NCBI RefSeq assembly: GCF_900188125.1
Contig: NZ_FZOW01000008.1
Span: forward strand, 124,001 to 188,000
Source: Rhodococcoides kyotonense
GTDB lineage: Bacteria; Actinomycetota; Actinomycetes; Mycobacteriales; Mycobacteriaceae
Length of the DNA stretch: 64,000 bases
Reading direction: 5' to 3'
Part shown: in pieces, positions 17,265 to 25,365 of the stretch
How the letters are laid out: every line of letters begins with the position of its first letter
How positions within the stretch are numbered: position 1 is the first letter of the stretch
Translations under genes and position numbers: made by a program
The notes under the pieces: model-generated
What the model was told of the DNA's origin: nothing
What the model saw: the letters and a program-made list of their open reading frames with translations, nothing else
The model's database searches: none

Positions 17265-18713
17265 ATGACCGACTTCGCGAAGCTGTTCATCGGCGGCCAC
17301 TGGGCTGCACCGTCGACCGAGGAGAGGCTGGAGGTCTTTTCTCCCGCTACAGAAGAGCGCGTCGGGAGCACTCCCGTCGCTGCCCCAGCGGATATCGACG
17401 CTGCCGTCGGTGCCGCGCGTAGAGCCTTCGAATCCGGTCCGTGGGCGCGCACGACCCCCTCGGAACGAGCACAGGTTCTATCGAATGTTCACAAGCTGAT
17501 CGAGGCCCGCATCGCCGAACTGTCCTCGACGCTCACCGACGAGATGGGCGCTCCCGGCGTCATGGTCGGGATGCTGCAGCAGACCCCGTCGCTGGCAGTG
17601 CTCGACTACTACGCCTCGCACGCCGAGACCTTTCCGTGGGAGGAGACCCGGCACGGCATCTTCGGTCAGACGAAGGTGACGCGCGAACCCGTCGGCGTCG
17701 TCGCGGCCGTCATCGCATGGAACGTGCCCCTGTTCCTGGCCATCAACAAACTCGCGCCCGCCCTGCTGTCCGGGTGCTCGGTCGTGCTGAAACCCGCTCC
17801 CGAGGCGCCGCTTGCCGTGAATCTGCTCGCGGACATCTTCGCCGAAGCGGGACTTCCCGACGGGGTCTTGTCGGTGCTGCCCGGTGGCCCGTACACCGGC
17901 GAGTACCTCGTCTCGCATCCCGGCGTCGACAAGGTGACGTTCACCGGCAGCACGACGGTCGGCCGCACCATCGGCACCATCGCAGCCCAGCAACTGAAGC
18001 GATGTTCGCTCGAACTCGGCGGGAAGTCTGCAGCAATTCTGTTGCAGGACATGGACGTTGCGTCGTCGATGCCGATGCTGCTGCTGTCCGGACTGATGAA
18101 CAGTGGGCAGGGGTGCGCGGCGCAGACCCGCATACTCGCGCCGCGTTCCCGCTACGACGAGATCGTCGACGCGATGGTCGCCGGCGCCGGCGCGATGATC
18201 ATGGGAGATCCGAAAGATCCTGCGACACAACTCGGACCGCTGATCTCGGAGAAGCAGCGCACACGCGTCGAGGGTTATATCGCCGCAGGCAAGGACGAGG
18301 GCGCGAGAATCGTTCTCGGAGGCGGCCGTCCGCAAGGGCTCGAGACAGGGTGGTTCGTCGAACCGACCATCTTCGCCGACGTCGACAATTCGATGACCAT
18401 CGCGCGCGAGGAGATCTTCGGGCCGGTCCTGTCGGTGATTCCGTACGACTCCGAGGACGAGGCCGTCAAGATCGCGAACGATTCGGACTACGGACTCGCG
18501 GGATCGGTGTGGACCGCGGATGTCGATCACGGCCTCGACATCGCCGCACGGATCCGCACCGGAACGTACGCGATCAACTGGTACGCCTTCGACCCCAGTT
18601 CACCGTTCGGCGGCTACAAGAACTCGGGGATCGGACGCGAGAACGGCCCCGAGGGTCTCGACGCCTTCTGCGAACTCAAGTCGGTGCTGATGCCGCCGGG
18701 CTTTCAGGGCTGA
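17265..18713 (+). CDS. NAD(P)-dependent aldehyde dehydrogenase (Rv0223c-like)
   Basis: 482-residue aldehyde dehydrogenase superfamily enzyme that oxidises an aldehyde to a carboxylate. The catalytic cysteine is Cys284 in NSGQGCAAQTR and the general base is Glu250 in LELGGKS; the spacing of 34 residues is normal. Cofactor-site residues around AVIAWNVPLF and FTGSTTVGR are intact. It corresponds to Rv0223c. A KstR-like operator overlaps its promoter, so it probably responds to sterol catabolism and may oxidise a sterol- or lipid-derived aldehyde; the substrate is not visible. A strong bidirectional terminator follows the stop. Confidence 0.9.
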   Translation: MTDFAKLFIGGHWAAPSTEERLEVFSPATEERVGSTPVAAPADIDAAVGAARRAFESGPWARTTPSERAQVLSNVHKLIEARIAELSSTLTDEMGAPGVMVGMLQQTPSLAVLDYYASHAETFPWEETRHGIFGQTKVTREPVGVVAAVIAWNVPLFLAINKLAPALLSGCSVVLKPAPEAPLAVNLLADIFAEAGLPDGVLSVLPGGPYTGEYLVSHPGVDKVTFTGSTTVGRTIGTIAAQQLKRCSLELGGKSAAILLQDMDVASSMPMLLLSGLMNSGQGCAAQTRILAPRSRYDEIVDAMVAGAGAMIMGDPKDPATQLGPLISEKQRTRVEGYIAAGKDEGARIVLGGGRPQGLETGWFVEPTIFADVDNSMTIAREEIFGPVLSVIPYDSEDEAVKIANDSDYGLAGSVWTADVDHGLDIAARIRTGTYAINWYAFDPSSPFGGYKNSGIGRENGPEGLDAFCELKSVLMPPGFQG

Positions 18714-18718
18714 CAAAA

Positions 18719-18765
18719 ACTCCCCTATTGGGAATCCAGAGGGTTCGGATTCCGAATAGGGGAGT
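18719..18765. terminator. Bidirectional terminator between ALDH and pckG
   Basis: Arms 18719-18737 and 18747-18765 (19 bp, one mismatch) enclose a 9-nt loop. The arms start ACTCCCCTATT and end AATAGGGGAGT. An A-rich run precedes and a T-rich run follows the stem. It lies 6 bp after the aldehyde dehydrogenase stop and 25 bp after the pckG stop on the other strand, so it can end both transcripts. Confidence 0.85.
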
Positions 18766-18789
18766 CGATTTCGCCCGATCAACGGAAAA

Positions 18790-20622
18790 CTAGGCGCCCA
18801 AACGCTGCTTCAACGCGTCGAACTCGTCCTTGATGCCGGTGGGCAACTTCTCGCCGACGAAGTCGAACCACTCCTCGATCAGCGGGATCTCGGCCTTCCA
18901 CTCGTCGACGTTCACCGCAAGTGCCTCGGCGACGTCGTCGACCGTGGTGTCGAGTCCGGAGATGTCGAGCGCCTCTGCCGTCGGGACGACACCGATCGGC
19001 GTCTCGACGCCTGCGGCCTTGTGCTCGATCCGCTCGACGATCCACTTCAGGACGCGAGAGTTCTCACCGAATCCGGGCCACAGGAAGCGCTTGTCGTCGC
19101 CACGGCGGAACCAGTTGACGTAGAAGACCTTCGGAAGCTTGGAGTCGTCGGCGTTCTTGCCGAGGTCGATCCAGTGCTGGAAGTAGTCGCCGACGTTGTA
19201 GCCGAGGAACGGAAGCATGGCCATCGGGTCGCGGCGAATGGTGCCGACCTTGCCCTCGGCCGCTGCGGTCTGCTCCGAGCCGACGGTGGCTCCCATGAAC
19301 ACGCCGTGCTGCCAGTCACGAGCCTCGGTGACGAGAGGAACGGTCGTCTTACGACGTCCACCGAACAGGATCGCCGAGATCGGCACACCCTGCGGGTCGT
19401 CCCACTCCGTCGCCATCGACGGGCACTGAGCCATCGGCACGCAGTAACGCGAGTTCGGGTGCGCGGCAAGCGAATCCGATTCAGGCGTCCACTCGTTGCC
19501 CTTCCAGTCGATCAGGTGCTGAGGATCGCCTTCGAGGCCCTCCCACCACACGTCGCCATCGTCGGTCAGTGCGACGTTGGTGAACACCGAATTGCCCTGA
19601 TCGATGGTCTTCATCGCGTTGGGGTTGGAATCCCAGTTGGTGCCCGGTGCGACGCCGAAGAATCCGAACTCAGGGTTGACGGCGTACAGACGGCCGTCCT
19701 CGCCGAAGCGCATCCATGCGATGTCGTCGCCGATGGTCTCGGCGCGCCAGCCGGGGATGGTCGGCTGGATCATCGCGAGGTTGGTCTTACCGCACGCCGA
19801 CGGGAACGCCGCGGCGATGTAGTAAGCCTTGTCCTCGGGCGAGATCAGCTTGAGGATCAGCATGTGCTCGGCGAGCCAGCCCTCGTCGTGGGCCATCGCC
19901 GACGCGATACGCAGCGAGTAGCACTTCTTGCCGAGCAGTGCGTTGCCGCCGTAGCCGGAACCGAAGCTCCAGATCTCGCGATCCTCGGGGAAGTGAGTGA
20001 TGTACTTGGTGTCGTTGCACGGCCACGCCACATCGTCCTGGCCCTCGGCGAGCGGAGCGCCGAGCGAGTGCAGAGCCTTCACGAAGAATCCGTCGGTGCC
20101 GAGCTTCTCGAGCACGGCCGATCCCATGCGAGTCATGACGCGCATCGAGACGACGACGTACTCCGAGTCGGTGATCTCGACACCGAGCTTGGGGTCGTCG
20201 GCGCCGAGCGGGCCCATGCAGAACGGGACGACGTACATGGTGCGTCCACGCATGCTGCCGCGGTAGAGGTCGGTCATGAGACCGCGCATCTCCGACGGAT
20301 CCATCCAGTTGTTGGTAGGGCCTGCGTCGATCTCGCGCTTGGAACAGATGTAGGTCCGCGACTCCACGCGAGCCACGTCCGACGGATCCGAGTTGCCGAG
20401 GAACGAGTTGGGCTTCTTCTCGTCGTTGAGGCGAGTGAAGGTGCCTGCGTCGACCAACTGCGTGGTGAGGCGCTCCCACTCCTCGTCGGAACCGTCAGCA
20501 AAGACCACGCGATCCGGCTCGGTGAGTTCTGCAACCTGCTGAACCCACGCAAGAAGTTCCTTGTGCTGGGTGGGAGGTGCGGCGTCAGTGCCGTTCAAAC
20601 CGGGAATGGTCGCTGAGGTCAT
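18790..20622 (-). CDS. pckG: Phosphoenolpyruvate carboxykinase, GTP-dependent
   Basis: 610-residue PEPCK converting oxaloacetate and GTP to phosphoenolpyruvate, GDP and CO2, the entry step of gluconeogenesis. The GTP-type P-loop SACGKTN contains the mobile active-site Cys277, and the lid and substrate regions ([26 protein letters not shown]) are complete. Length is typical of the GTP class and of M. tuberculosis Rv0211. CAGGAGAG lies 7 nt before the ATG. A sigma-70-like promoter is about 120 bp upstream, leaving a leader of roughly 110 nt. The convergent aldehyde dehydrogenase shares its terminator. Use of sterols or fatty acids as carbon source would need this enzyme. Confidence 0.96.
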   Translation of the reverse strand: MTSATIPGLNGTDAAPPTQHKELLAWVQQVAELTEPDRVVFADGSDEEWERLTTQLVDAGTFTRLNDEKKPNSFLGNSDPSDVARVESRTYICSKREIDAGPTNNWMDPSEMRGLMTDLYRGSMRGRTMYVVPFCMGPLGADDPKLGVEITDSEYVVVSMRVMTRMGSAVLEKLGTDGFFVKALHSLGAPLAEGQDDVAWPCNDTKYITHFPEDREIWSFGSGYGGNALLGKKCYSLRIASAMAHDEGWLAEHMLILKLISPEDKAYYIAAAFPSACGKTNLAMIQPTIPGWRAETIGDDIAWMRFGEDGRLYAVNPEFGFFGVAPGTNWDSNPNAMKTIDQGNSVFTNVALTDDGDVWWEGLEGDPQHLIDWKGNEWTPESDSLAAHPNSRYCVPMAQCPSMATEWDDPQGVPISAILFGGRRKTTVPLVTEARDWQHGVFMGATVGSEQTAAAEGKVGTIRRDPMAMLPFLGYNVGDYFQHWIDLGKNADDSKLPKVFYVNWFRRGDDKRFLWPGFGENSRVLKWIVERIEHKAAGVETPIGVVPTAEALDISGLDTTVDDVAEALAVNVDEWKAEIPLIEEWFDFVGEKLPTGIKDEFDALKQRLGA

Positions 20623-20946
20623 CTAACTCTCCTGGGGTGAGCCGGAATCAGTTCCACTACATCCACTGCTGGGCATTGGCAGAGGCGGAGCAGATCTGAT
20701 TTTCCCCTCGGTGGGGAGCTGCCCTATCACTCGATCTGCGTATACAGCATCATACTGGCCACGTCAAACCGAAGACACGGGCGCCGGGTGTCCTGGTCCC
20801 AGGTTAACGCCGGATGTCTCCATTCCGGAATCAACGTGTTGTCCGATTGGTCACAAGAACGATTCAGCTACCGGAAAGTAATAGTTCAGAGGCTTCACGC
20901 TGCAGGTATTCCATGTAAGGACATTAAATACAATCAGTTCTTTTCA
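20623..20946. other. Intergenic region upstream of pckG
   Basis: 324 bp without a convincing gene. It holds the pckG promoter (20739-20767) and a CCCC/GGGG mini-hairpin in the pckG leader near 20706-20718. It is visibly less GC-rich than its surroundings, especially 20820-20946. An open frame on the plus strand from 20788 runs into the antisense of the next gene and has no family features or ribosome-binding site. Confidence 0.6.
20739..20767 (-). promoter_or_regulatory. Sigma-70-like promoter of pckG
   Basis: On the minus strand TTGACG (20767-20762) and TATACG (20744-20739) are separated by exactly 17 bp. The predicted start of transcription is near 20732, about 110 nt before the pckG ATG. 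No operator was recognised. Confidence 0.65.
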
Positions 20947-21231
20947 TCAGAACAATTCCCCGGAATCGATCCGATCCCATCTCGATGTACCGTCAGCGAC
21001 GCGAAAAACTTCCCAAGTTTCGTAATGGCCGTCACGAGCGACACTGGTGAACGTATCCATCACACCGTCCTCGTTTCTGTCCGTAGCAACCGTCACGCCT
21101 GCATCCGTGTGAACAACACGGGTCTCGTCGACGCCGTTGCCGTCCACGTCGAACATCTCGATTCCCGGGGCGAAGCGGTCGGCATCCTCGTGCGGTTCCT
21201 GGTCGAGCAGCAGTGCGTCGTCGATATCCAT
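20947..21231 (-). CDS. Small acidic DUF6802-type protein with Ca-loop-like motifs
   Basis: 94-residue acidic protein starting MDIDDALLLDQEP. It contains two aspartate-rich loops, FDVDGNGVDE (about residues 27-36) and DRNEDGVMDT (about 51-60), resembling calcium-binding EF-hand or dockerin loops. A GTG directly precedes the ATG and could be the start; GGAGGGGAG lies 10-14 nt upstream. The composition resembles actinobacterial DUF6802 proteins, a family name I assign with moderate certainty. It follows the two GTPase genes by 25 bp on the same strand, so it is probably the third gene of that operon. No signal peptide is seen. Function unknown. Confidence 0.7.
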   Translation of the reverse strand: MDIDDALLLDQEPHEDADRFAPGIEMFDVDGNGVDETRVVHTDAGVTVATDRNEDGVMDTFTSVARDGHYETWEVFRVADGTSRWDRIDSGELF

Positions 21232-21256
21232 CACTCGAGCGCTCCCCTCCGTGTCC

Positions 21257-22738
21257 TTAATCCTTAGGACGCGACGGAGCCAGTGCCGGTTCCATCGACT
21301 TGGCATCGAACTTCTCGACGCCTCGGTCGAGCACTGCCAAGTCGCGGTCACACGCCGAGAGAACCGCGGCACGTCGATCGGCAGCGGCCCGCAGATCCGT
21401 TTCCACTCGTTCCAGTTCCGATTCGGTCGCCAGCGTCGCCGTTCCGATCGACTGGTTCGATGCGGGCACGAACACGGACTCCGCCGCCAGCATCCGAGCC
21501 AGAGCTGCCTGCTCCCACGCCGACTTCGCCGACGCCGCCGCGTCGGCCGCCCAGGTTCGCAGGTGCGTCCGGTCTGCCGTCGCCGCACGCGATCGCACCA
21601 GCCACCACGCCGTGAGGGCACCGAGAATCAACGACGCCGGAACGACGGCGACCTCGAGCGCGGGCAGCATCGACAGCGGCGACACCAGGATTCGGCCCAG
21701 ACCGACCCCGGCGGATGCACCGACGACGATCACGATCTTGTCCTCGACGGTACGGCGTCGCGGTTTAGGTGGTTCGACGACGAATACTGTTGCTTCCGTT
21801 GGCAATTCAGCGGACATGTCGAGGTCGTCGGCGATGGACTGAATCTTGCCGGTGACGTGTGTGTCCACACGCCTCCCCGCCTCGTTCAGCTGCTCGGTCA
21901 GATGTGTCGGAAGGTGGCGAAGTTCCGATCGCGACGCCGACGAGACGGACTCGCGCGACGCGGTGACGAACGCGCGTGACTCCTCGCCGATGTCGTGATT
22001 GACCTCGGCCCTCAGAAGTTGCAGCCTCGTGCGCAGCGCCGTCGTCCGGTCGTGTCGTTCGCGATCTCGTCGCTCGACCAACGTGGCGCGTTCGGCGCGC
22101 AGACCCACCGTCGAGCCGGTTCCGGTGATCTCTCGTGCGCGCTCGACGATCGCCCGCCGGGCACCGGACGCAGCCGAATGAACGGCTGCGTCGTACTTGC
22201 GGGCGCGCAGCAGCCCGGCAGGTTCCGCCAACGCGCCTGCGAGGTAGGCGTCGAGCGCGGCGAACCCCGACTCCTCGTACAGCGCAGCGCGGGCCTGAGG
22301 CACAGCGGCGTTGCGCGCTCGTTCGGCGAGCGCAGCCGACACCGGCCACACGGACACGTCGACGGCACGCGGCGCGTACTCCGAGATGGACGCGGCGATG
22401 GAGCGCGTCACGTCACGCCACTCGCGATGCGCGTCGATCTTGTTGACGACGACCGCAACGGTGGTCGAGTCGAGTGCCGGCATCAGTTCCGCGAGCCCGC
22501 GACGTCCGATGGGCGCCGCTGCGTCGACGACGAACACGACGACGGCTGCCGATGCCACGTCCTCGCTCACTGCGCTGCGACAACCCACTTCGCGTTCGAC
22601 GGCGGTGACGCCCGAGCCGCTGGTTCCGGTGACGTAGACCCCAGAGGGCACCACTCGCCGAGCGTCGGCGACGATGTCGAGTCCTTCCGGGTACCAGCGC
22701 CGGACCACGCTGCTCATGTCGCCCGGAACGTCGATCAC
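21257..22738 (-). CDS. Dynamin-like GTPase, degenerate P-loop (Rv0210-like)
   Basis: 493-residue protein with an N-terminal GTPase-like domain and a helical C-terminal half containing two hydrophobic stretches (about residues 325-375). The P-loop reads GTSGSGVTA, so Val44 replaces the invariant Walker A lysine, while the G4 motif NKID is intact. The GTG start at 22738 overlaps the stop of the upstream GTPase gene (GTGA), giving a length that matches Rv0210 (about 490 aa). The two genes form the Rv0209/Rv0210 pair found between trmB and pckA in M. tuberculosis. The helical region with a transmembrane hairpin resembles bacterial dynamin-like proteins, so a membrane-remodelling complex with its partner is plausible. 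Confidence 0.75.
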   Translation of the reverse strand: MIDVPGDMSSVVRRWYPEGLDIVADARRVVPSGVYVTGTSGSGVTAVEREVGCRSAVSEDVASAAVVVFVVDAAAPIGRRGLAELMPALDSTTVAVVVNKIDAHREWRDVTRSIAASISEYAPRAVDVSVWPVSAALAERARNAAVPQARAALYEESGFAALDAYLAGALAEPAGLLRARKYDAAVHSAASGARRAIVERAREITGTGSTVGLRAERATLVERRDRERHDRTTALRTRLQLLRAEVNHDIGEESRAFVTASRESVSSASRSELRHLPTHLTEQLNEAGRRVDTHVTGKIQSIADDLDMSAELPTEATVFVVEPPKPRRRTVEDKIVIVVGASAGVGLGRILVSPLSMLPALEVAVVPASLILGALTAWWLVRSRAATADRTHLRTWAADAAASAKSAWEQAALARMLAAESVFVPASNQSIGTATLATESELERVETDLRAAADRRAAVLSACDRDLAVLDRGVEKFDAKSMEPALAPSRPKD

Positions 22739-23751
22739 GACGCACGCAACCTCAGGTAGCCCCGCGAGATCGCACCAGCGGCACGGCGGTGGTCCGGATC
22801 GCGGAATGCTTCCGCACGCCGATGCCACTCGACGGCAGCATCCAATGGCGGCCCAGGGTCCTGGACCTCGTTCAACGCGCGGAGTGCCGACCGCATGATC
22901 GTGAGCACGGCGTCGTCGGTCGACAGATACTCTTCGACGGCCTCGCTCGACGACGGGTACTGCACGCACAGCTCGGTGAGCCGGTGCAGCAACCGCCCCT
23001 CCCGGTCGACGCGGATGTCTCCGACTCTGCGACCGACGGCGTCCACGACATGCTCGACGCCACTGACATCGGCCAACATGCGCCGAAGCGACGCGTCGTC
23101 GACGGTGGGATCCGCGCTCAGCGCGGCGACGAGGGTACGGACACCTGCCAGTTCTATTCGCTCGACGAGGTCTCGGCGCTGTCGACGGACGACCGCATCC
23201 GAGGCGGCGAGTTCGAAGCGCTCCGGGGTCAACAGCATGTCCTCGGTCAGCGAGGTCGCTGCGACACGCAGGTCCGCGAACGACGACGGCTCACCCTCCG
23301 ACACGCTCCGCGCGATGGTCCCCATGAGCGGCAGGACCGCGATTCCGACGGTGGCGGTCAGGCGGGCGATGGTGCCGGGAACATCGGCGACGGTGTCCGC
23401 CTTGGCCAGCACCGCGACGGCCGTCGGCACCGACCTCAACACCTCGACGTCGGCAGCCTGCGCGCCCGAAGCGAGTACGTGGACGACGACGTCACCGTCG
23501 AGAATCGGATCAGGAGAACGAGGTACGTCGATGGCCGCGGCCTCGGTGACGTCGACCTCGTCGAAGGAACCCCGAGCCTCCAGAACCGCACGCACCGACG
23601 ATTTGCCGACGCCGACCCGTCCGGAAATCTGCACGCGAATGCGTGCGAAACATCTGTCGAGGGCTATGCCGATCTCGCGCCCCAGGTCCGCGTCGCGCAT
23701 TCCCGTTTCCGACGCCAGCCGACGCAGCCGCCCTCGATCCACACCGTTCAT
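22735..23751 (-). CDS. Dynamin-like GTPase, intact P-loop (Rv0209-like)
   Basis: 338-residue GTPase-like protein with an intact Walker A motif GRVGVGKSS (Lys50). The usual NKxD motif reads AKAD, which can still fit a guanine-specificity site. The rest is predicted helical without clear membrane segments. ATG at 23751 is preferred over an upstream start at 23769 because GGGGGGTCGCG precedes it. It is the first gene of an operon with the degenerate GTPase (4-bp overlap) and the DUF6802-type protein. Length and position match Rv0209. Pairing an active and an inactive GTPase recalls heteromeric bacterial dynamins, which is an inference. Confidence 0.75.
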   Translation of the reverse strand: MNGVDRGRLRRLASETGMRDADLGREIGIALDRCFARIRVQISGRVGVGKSSVRAVLEARGSFDEVDVTEAAAIDVPRSPDPILDGDVVVHVLASGAQAADVEVLRSVPTAVAVLAKADTVADVPGTIARLTATVGIAVLPLMGTIARSVSEGEPSSFADLRVAATSLTEDMLLTPERFELAASDAVVRRQRRDLVERIELAGVRTLVAALSADPTVDDASLRRMLADVSGVEHVVDAVGRRVGDIRVDREGRLLHRLTELCVQYPSSSEAVEEYLSTDDAVLTIMRSALRALNEVQDPGPPLDAAVEWHRRAEAFRDPDHRRAAGAISRGYLRLRAS

Positions 23752-23905
23752 CGCGACCCCCCGCAACAAATCCGTCCCACCGAAGATTTCGCGGGCAATT
23801 CTGACACACCGTTCCGACAGATTCTCCGTGTCGCGAGCCGCTGGCCTGCACTGTTATCAGAAGTCTCAACTACAACTCGAGACCCACCTGTCACACACTC
23901 TCCCG

Positions 23906-24661
23906 ATGGGCGACAATGGACGCGTGAACGACCCACGGAGCACCACCCACAACCTTCGACCGGAGGACGAGCAGACCGCCGCCAGAGGGTCTCGGCTCTA
24001 CCCCCGCGTGACCAGTTTCAGGTCGCGGCGTGGTGCTCTGACCGCTGCGCAGCAGGCCACGTGGGACACCCTGTGGCCGAGGATCGGCCGAGACGTCGGC
24101 GACGAGAAGATCGACATCGACGCGTGGTTCGGCAGGACCGGTCCGGCGATTCTCGAGATCGGCTCGGGCACCGGGACGGCCACGACGGCGATGGCGAAGG
24201 CCGAGCCTCACGTCAACCTGATGGCCGTCGAGGTCTACCGGCCCGGCCTGGCTCAGACACTGCAGCAGATCGAGCGCGACGAGATCGACAACATCCGACT
24301 CCTGCGCGGCGACGCGATGGACGTACTGGAGAACATGCTGACGTCCGAGTCGCTGACGGGTGTACGCGTCTTCTTCCCCGATCCGTGGCCCAAGGCGCGT
24401 CACCACAAGCGCAGGCTTCTGCAGGGCCCGACGTTCGCGATGATCGCCGATCGCCTGAAGCCCGGCGGCGTTCTGCATGTCGCGACGGATCACGCCGACT
24501 ATGCAGAATGGATCGCCGAAGTCGGGAACGCCGAGCCTGCCTTGTCCGTTCTCGACTGGGAATCACCGATGACACACGAGCGTCCGGTCACCAAGTTCGA
24601 AGGCAAAGCCCAGCTTGCAGGCAGTTCGGTGACCGAGTTCATATGGGGGAAGAGCAGATGA
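23906..24661 (+). CDS. trmB: tRNA (guanine-N7)-methyltransferase
   Basis: 251-residue SAM-dependent enzyme that forms m7G46 in tRNA. The SAM motif EIGSGTGTAT is at about residues 84-93. The TrmB-specific block FFPDPWPKARHHKRR, which binds the guanine and tRNA backbone, is intact, as is VATDHADYAEWI. ATG 23906 or GTG 23924 could start the gene; neither has a strong ribosome-binding site. The stop overlaps the ATG of the NYN-domain gene, and mmpL3 follows, as in Rv0208c-Rv0207c-Rv0206c. The leading 100 bp lie in the divergent promoter region shared with the GTPase operon. Confidence 0.93.
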   Translation: MGDNGRVNDPRSTTHNLRPEDEQTAARGSRLYPRVTSFRSRRGALTAAQQATWDTLWPRIGRDVGDEKIDIDAWFGRTGPAILEIGSGTGTATTAMAKAEPHVNLMAVEVYRPGLAQTLQQIERDEIDNIRLLRGDAMDVLENMLTSESLTGVRVFFPDPWPKARHHKRRLLQGPTFAMIADRLKPGGVLHVATDHADYAEWIAEVGNAEPALSVLDWESPMTHERPVTKFEGKAQLAGSSVTEFIWGKSR

Positions 24662-25365
24662 CGAACGCCAGTACCGACGTGACGGACGCCGCGCTCGACC
24701 CGACATCCGTGCTCGACACGGGTGATTCTCGACACACCAAGCGCGTGTTGCTCGTCTGGGATGCTCCCAATCTCGACATGGGCCTCGGCGCCATCCTCGG
24801 CGGACGCCCGACGGCCGCGTACCGTCCCCGCTTCGATGCGCTGGGCCGATGGCTGTTGCAGCGCACCGCCGAGCTCTCCGCAACCGGCACGGCGACACTC
24901 GAACCCGAGGCCACGGTGTTCACCAACATCGCGCCCGGCAGCGCCGACGTCGTTCGCCCGTGGGTCGAAGCGTTGCGTAACGTGGGATTCGCGGTGTTCG
25001 CCAAGCCGAAGGTCGACGAGGACAGCGACGTCGACGCCGACATGCTCGCCCACATCGAGCTTCGCAGTCGCGGCAACGGGCTTGCCGGTGTCATGGTGGC
25101 GTCCGCCGACGGCCAAGCATTTCGCGAGCCGTTGGAGAGCATCGCCGCAACGGGTGTTCCCGCCTATGTGCTCGGCTTCCGCGAGCACGCCAGCTGGGCG
25201 GTTACCTCCGAGACCCTGGAGTTCCTCGATCTGGAGGACATTCCCGGAGTCTTCCGTGAGCCGCTTCCCCGGGTCAGCCTCGACTCGCTGCCGGACGAGG
25301 GCGCATGGTTGCAGCCGTTCCGTCCACTGTCCGCCCTGCTCGTCGGGCGTCAAGGAGTTTCTTAG
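24658..25365 (+). CDS. NYN (PIN-like) domain protein (Rv0207c-like)
   Basis: 235-residue protein with a NYN/PIN-like nuclease fold. Acidic positions typical of the metal site are seen in VLLVWDAPNLDMGLG near residue 35 and in DVDADMLAHIE near residue 120, then VMVASADGQAF. It is expected to be a cytoplasmic ribonuclease or RNA-processing factor, from family knowledge. The ATG overlaps the trmB stop by 4 bp and its TAG stop shares a base with the GTG of mmpL3, so the three genes are tightly coupled. The conserved link between this protein and MmpL3 in mycolata is unexplained. Confidence 0.82.
   Translation: MTNASTDVTDAALDPTSVLDTGDSRHTKRVLLVWDAPNLDMGLGAILGGRPTAAYRPRFDALGRWLLQRTAELSATGTATLEPEATVFTNIAPGSADVVRPWVEALRNVGFAVFAKPKVDEDSDVDADMLAHIELRSRGNGLAGVMVASADGQAFREPLESIAATGVPAYVLGFREHASWAVTSETLEFLDLEDIPGVFREPLPRVSLDSLPDEGAWLQPFRPLSALLVGRQGVS

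Noticed and set aside
20831..20846. Second KstR-like site around AACGTGTT
   Set aside because: The outer T and A of the motif are missing, so only the core matches.
20788..21267. Possible 159-residue plus-strand gene
   Set aside because: No ribosome-binding site, second half antisense to the DUF6802-type gene, no family features. The less GC-rich first part fits a promoter region better.
22739..22969. 77-codon N-terminal extension of the degenerate GTPase
   Set aside because: It lies inside the upstream GTPase gene, is Arg-rich, and the GTGA overlap gives a better start with a length matching Rv0210.
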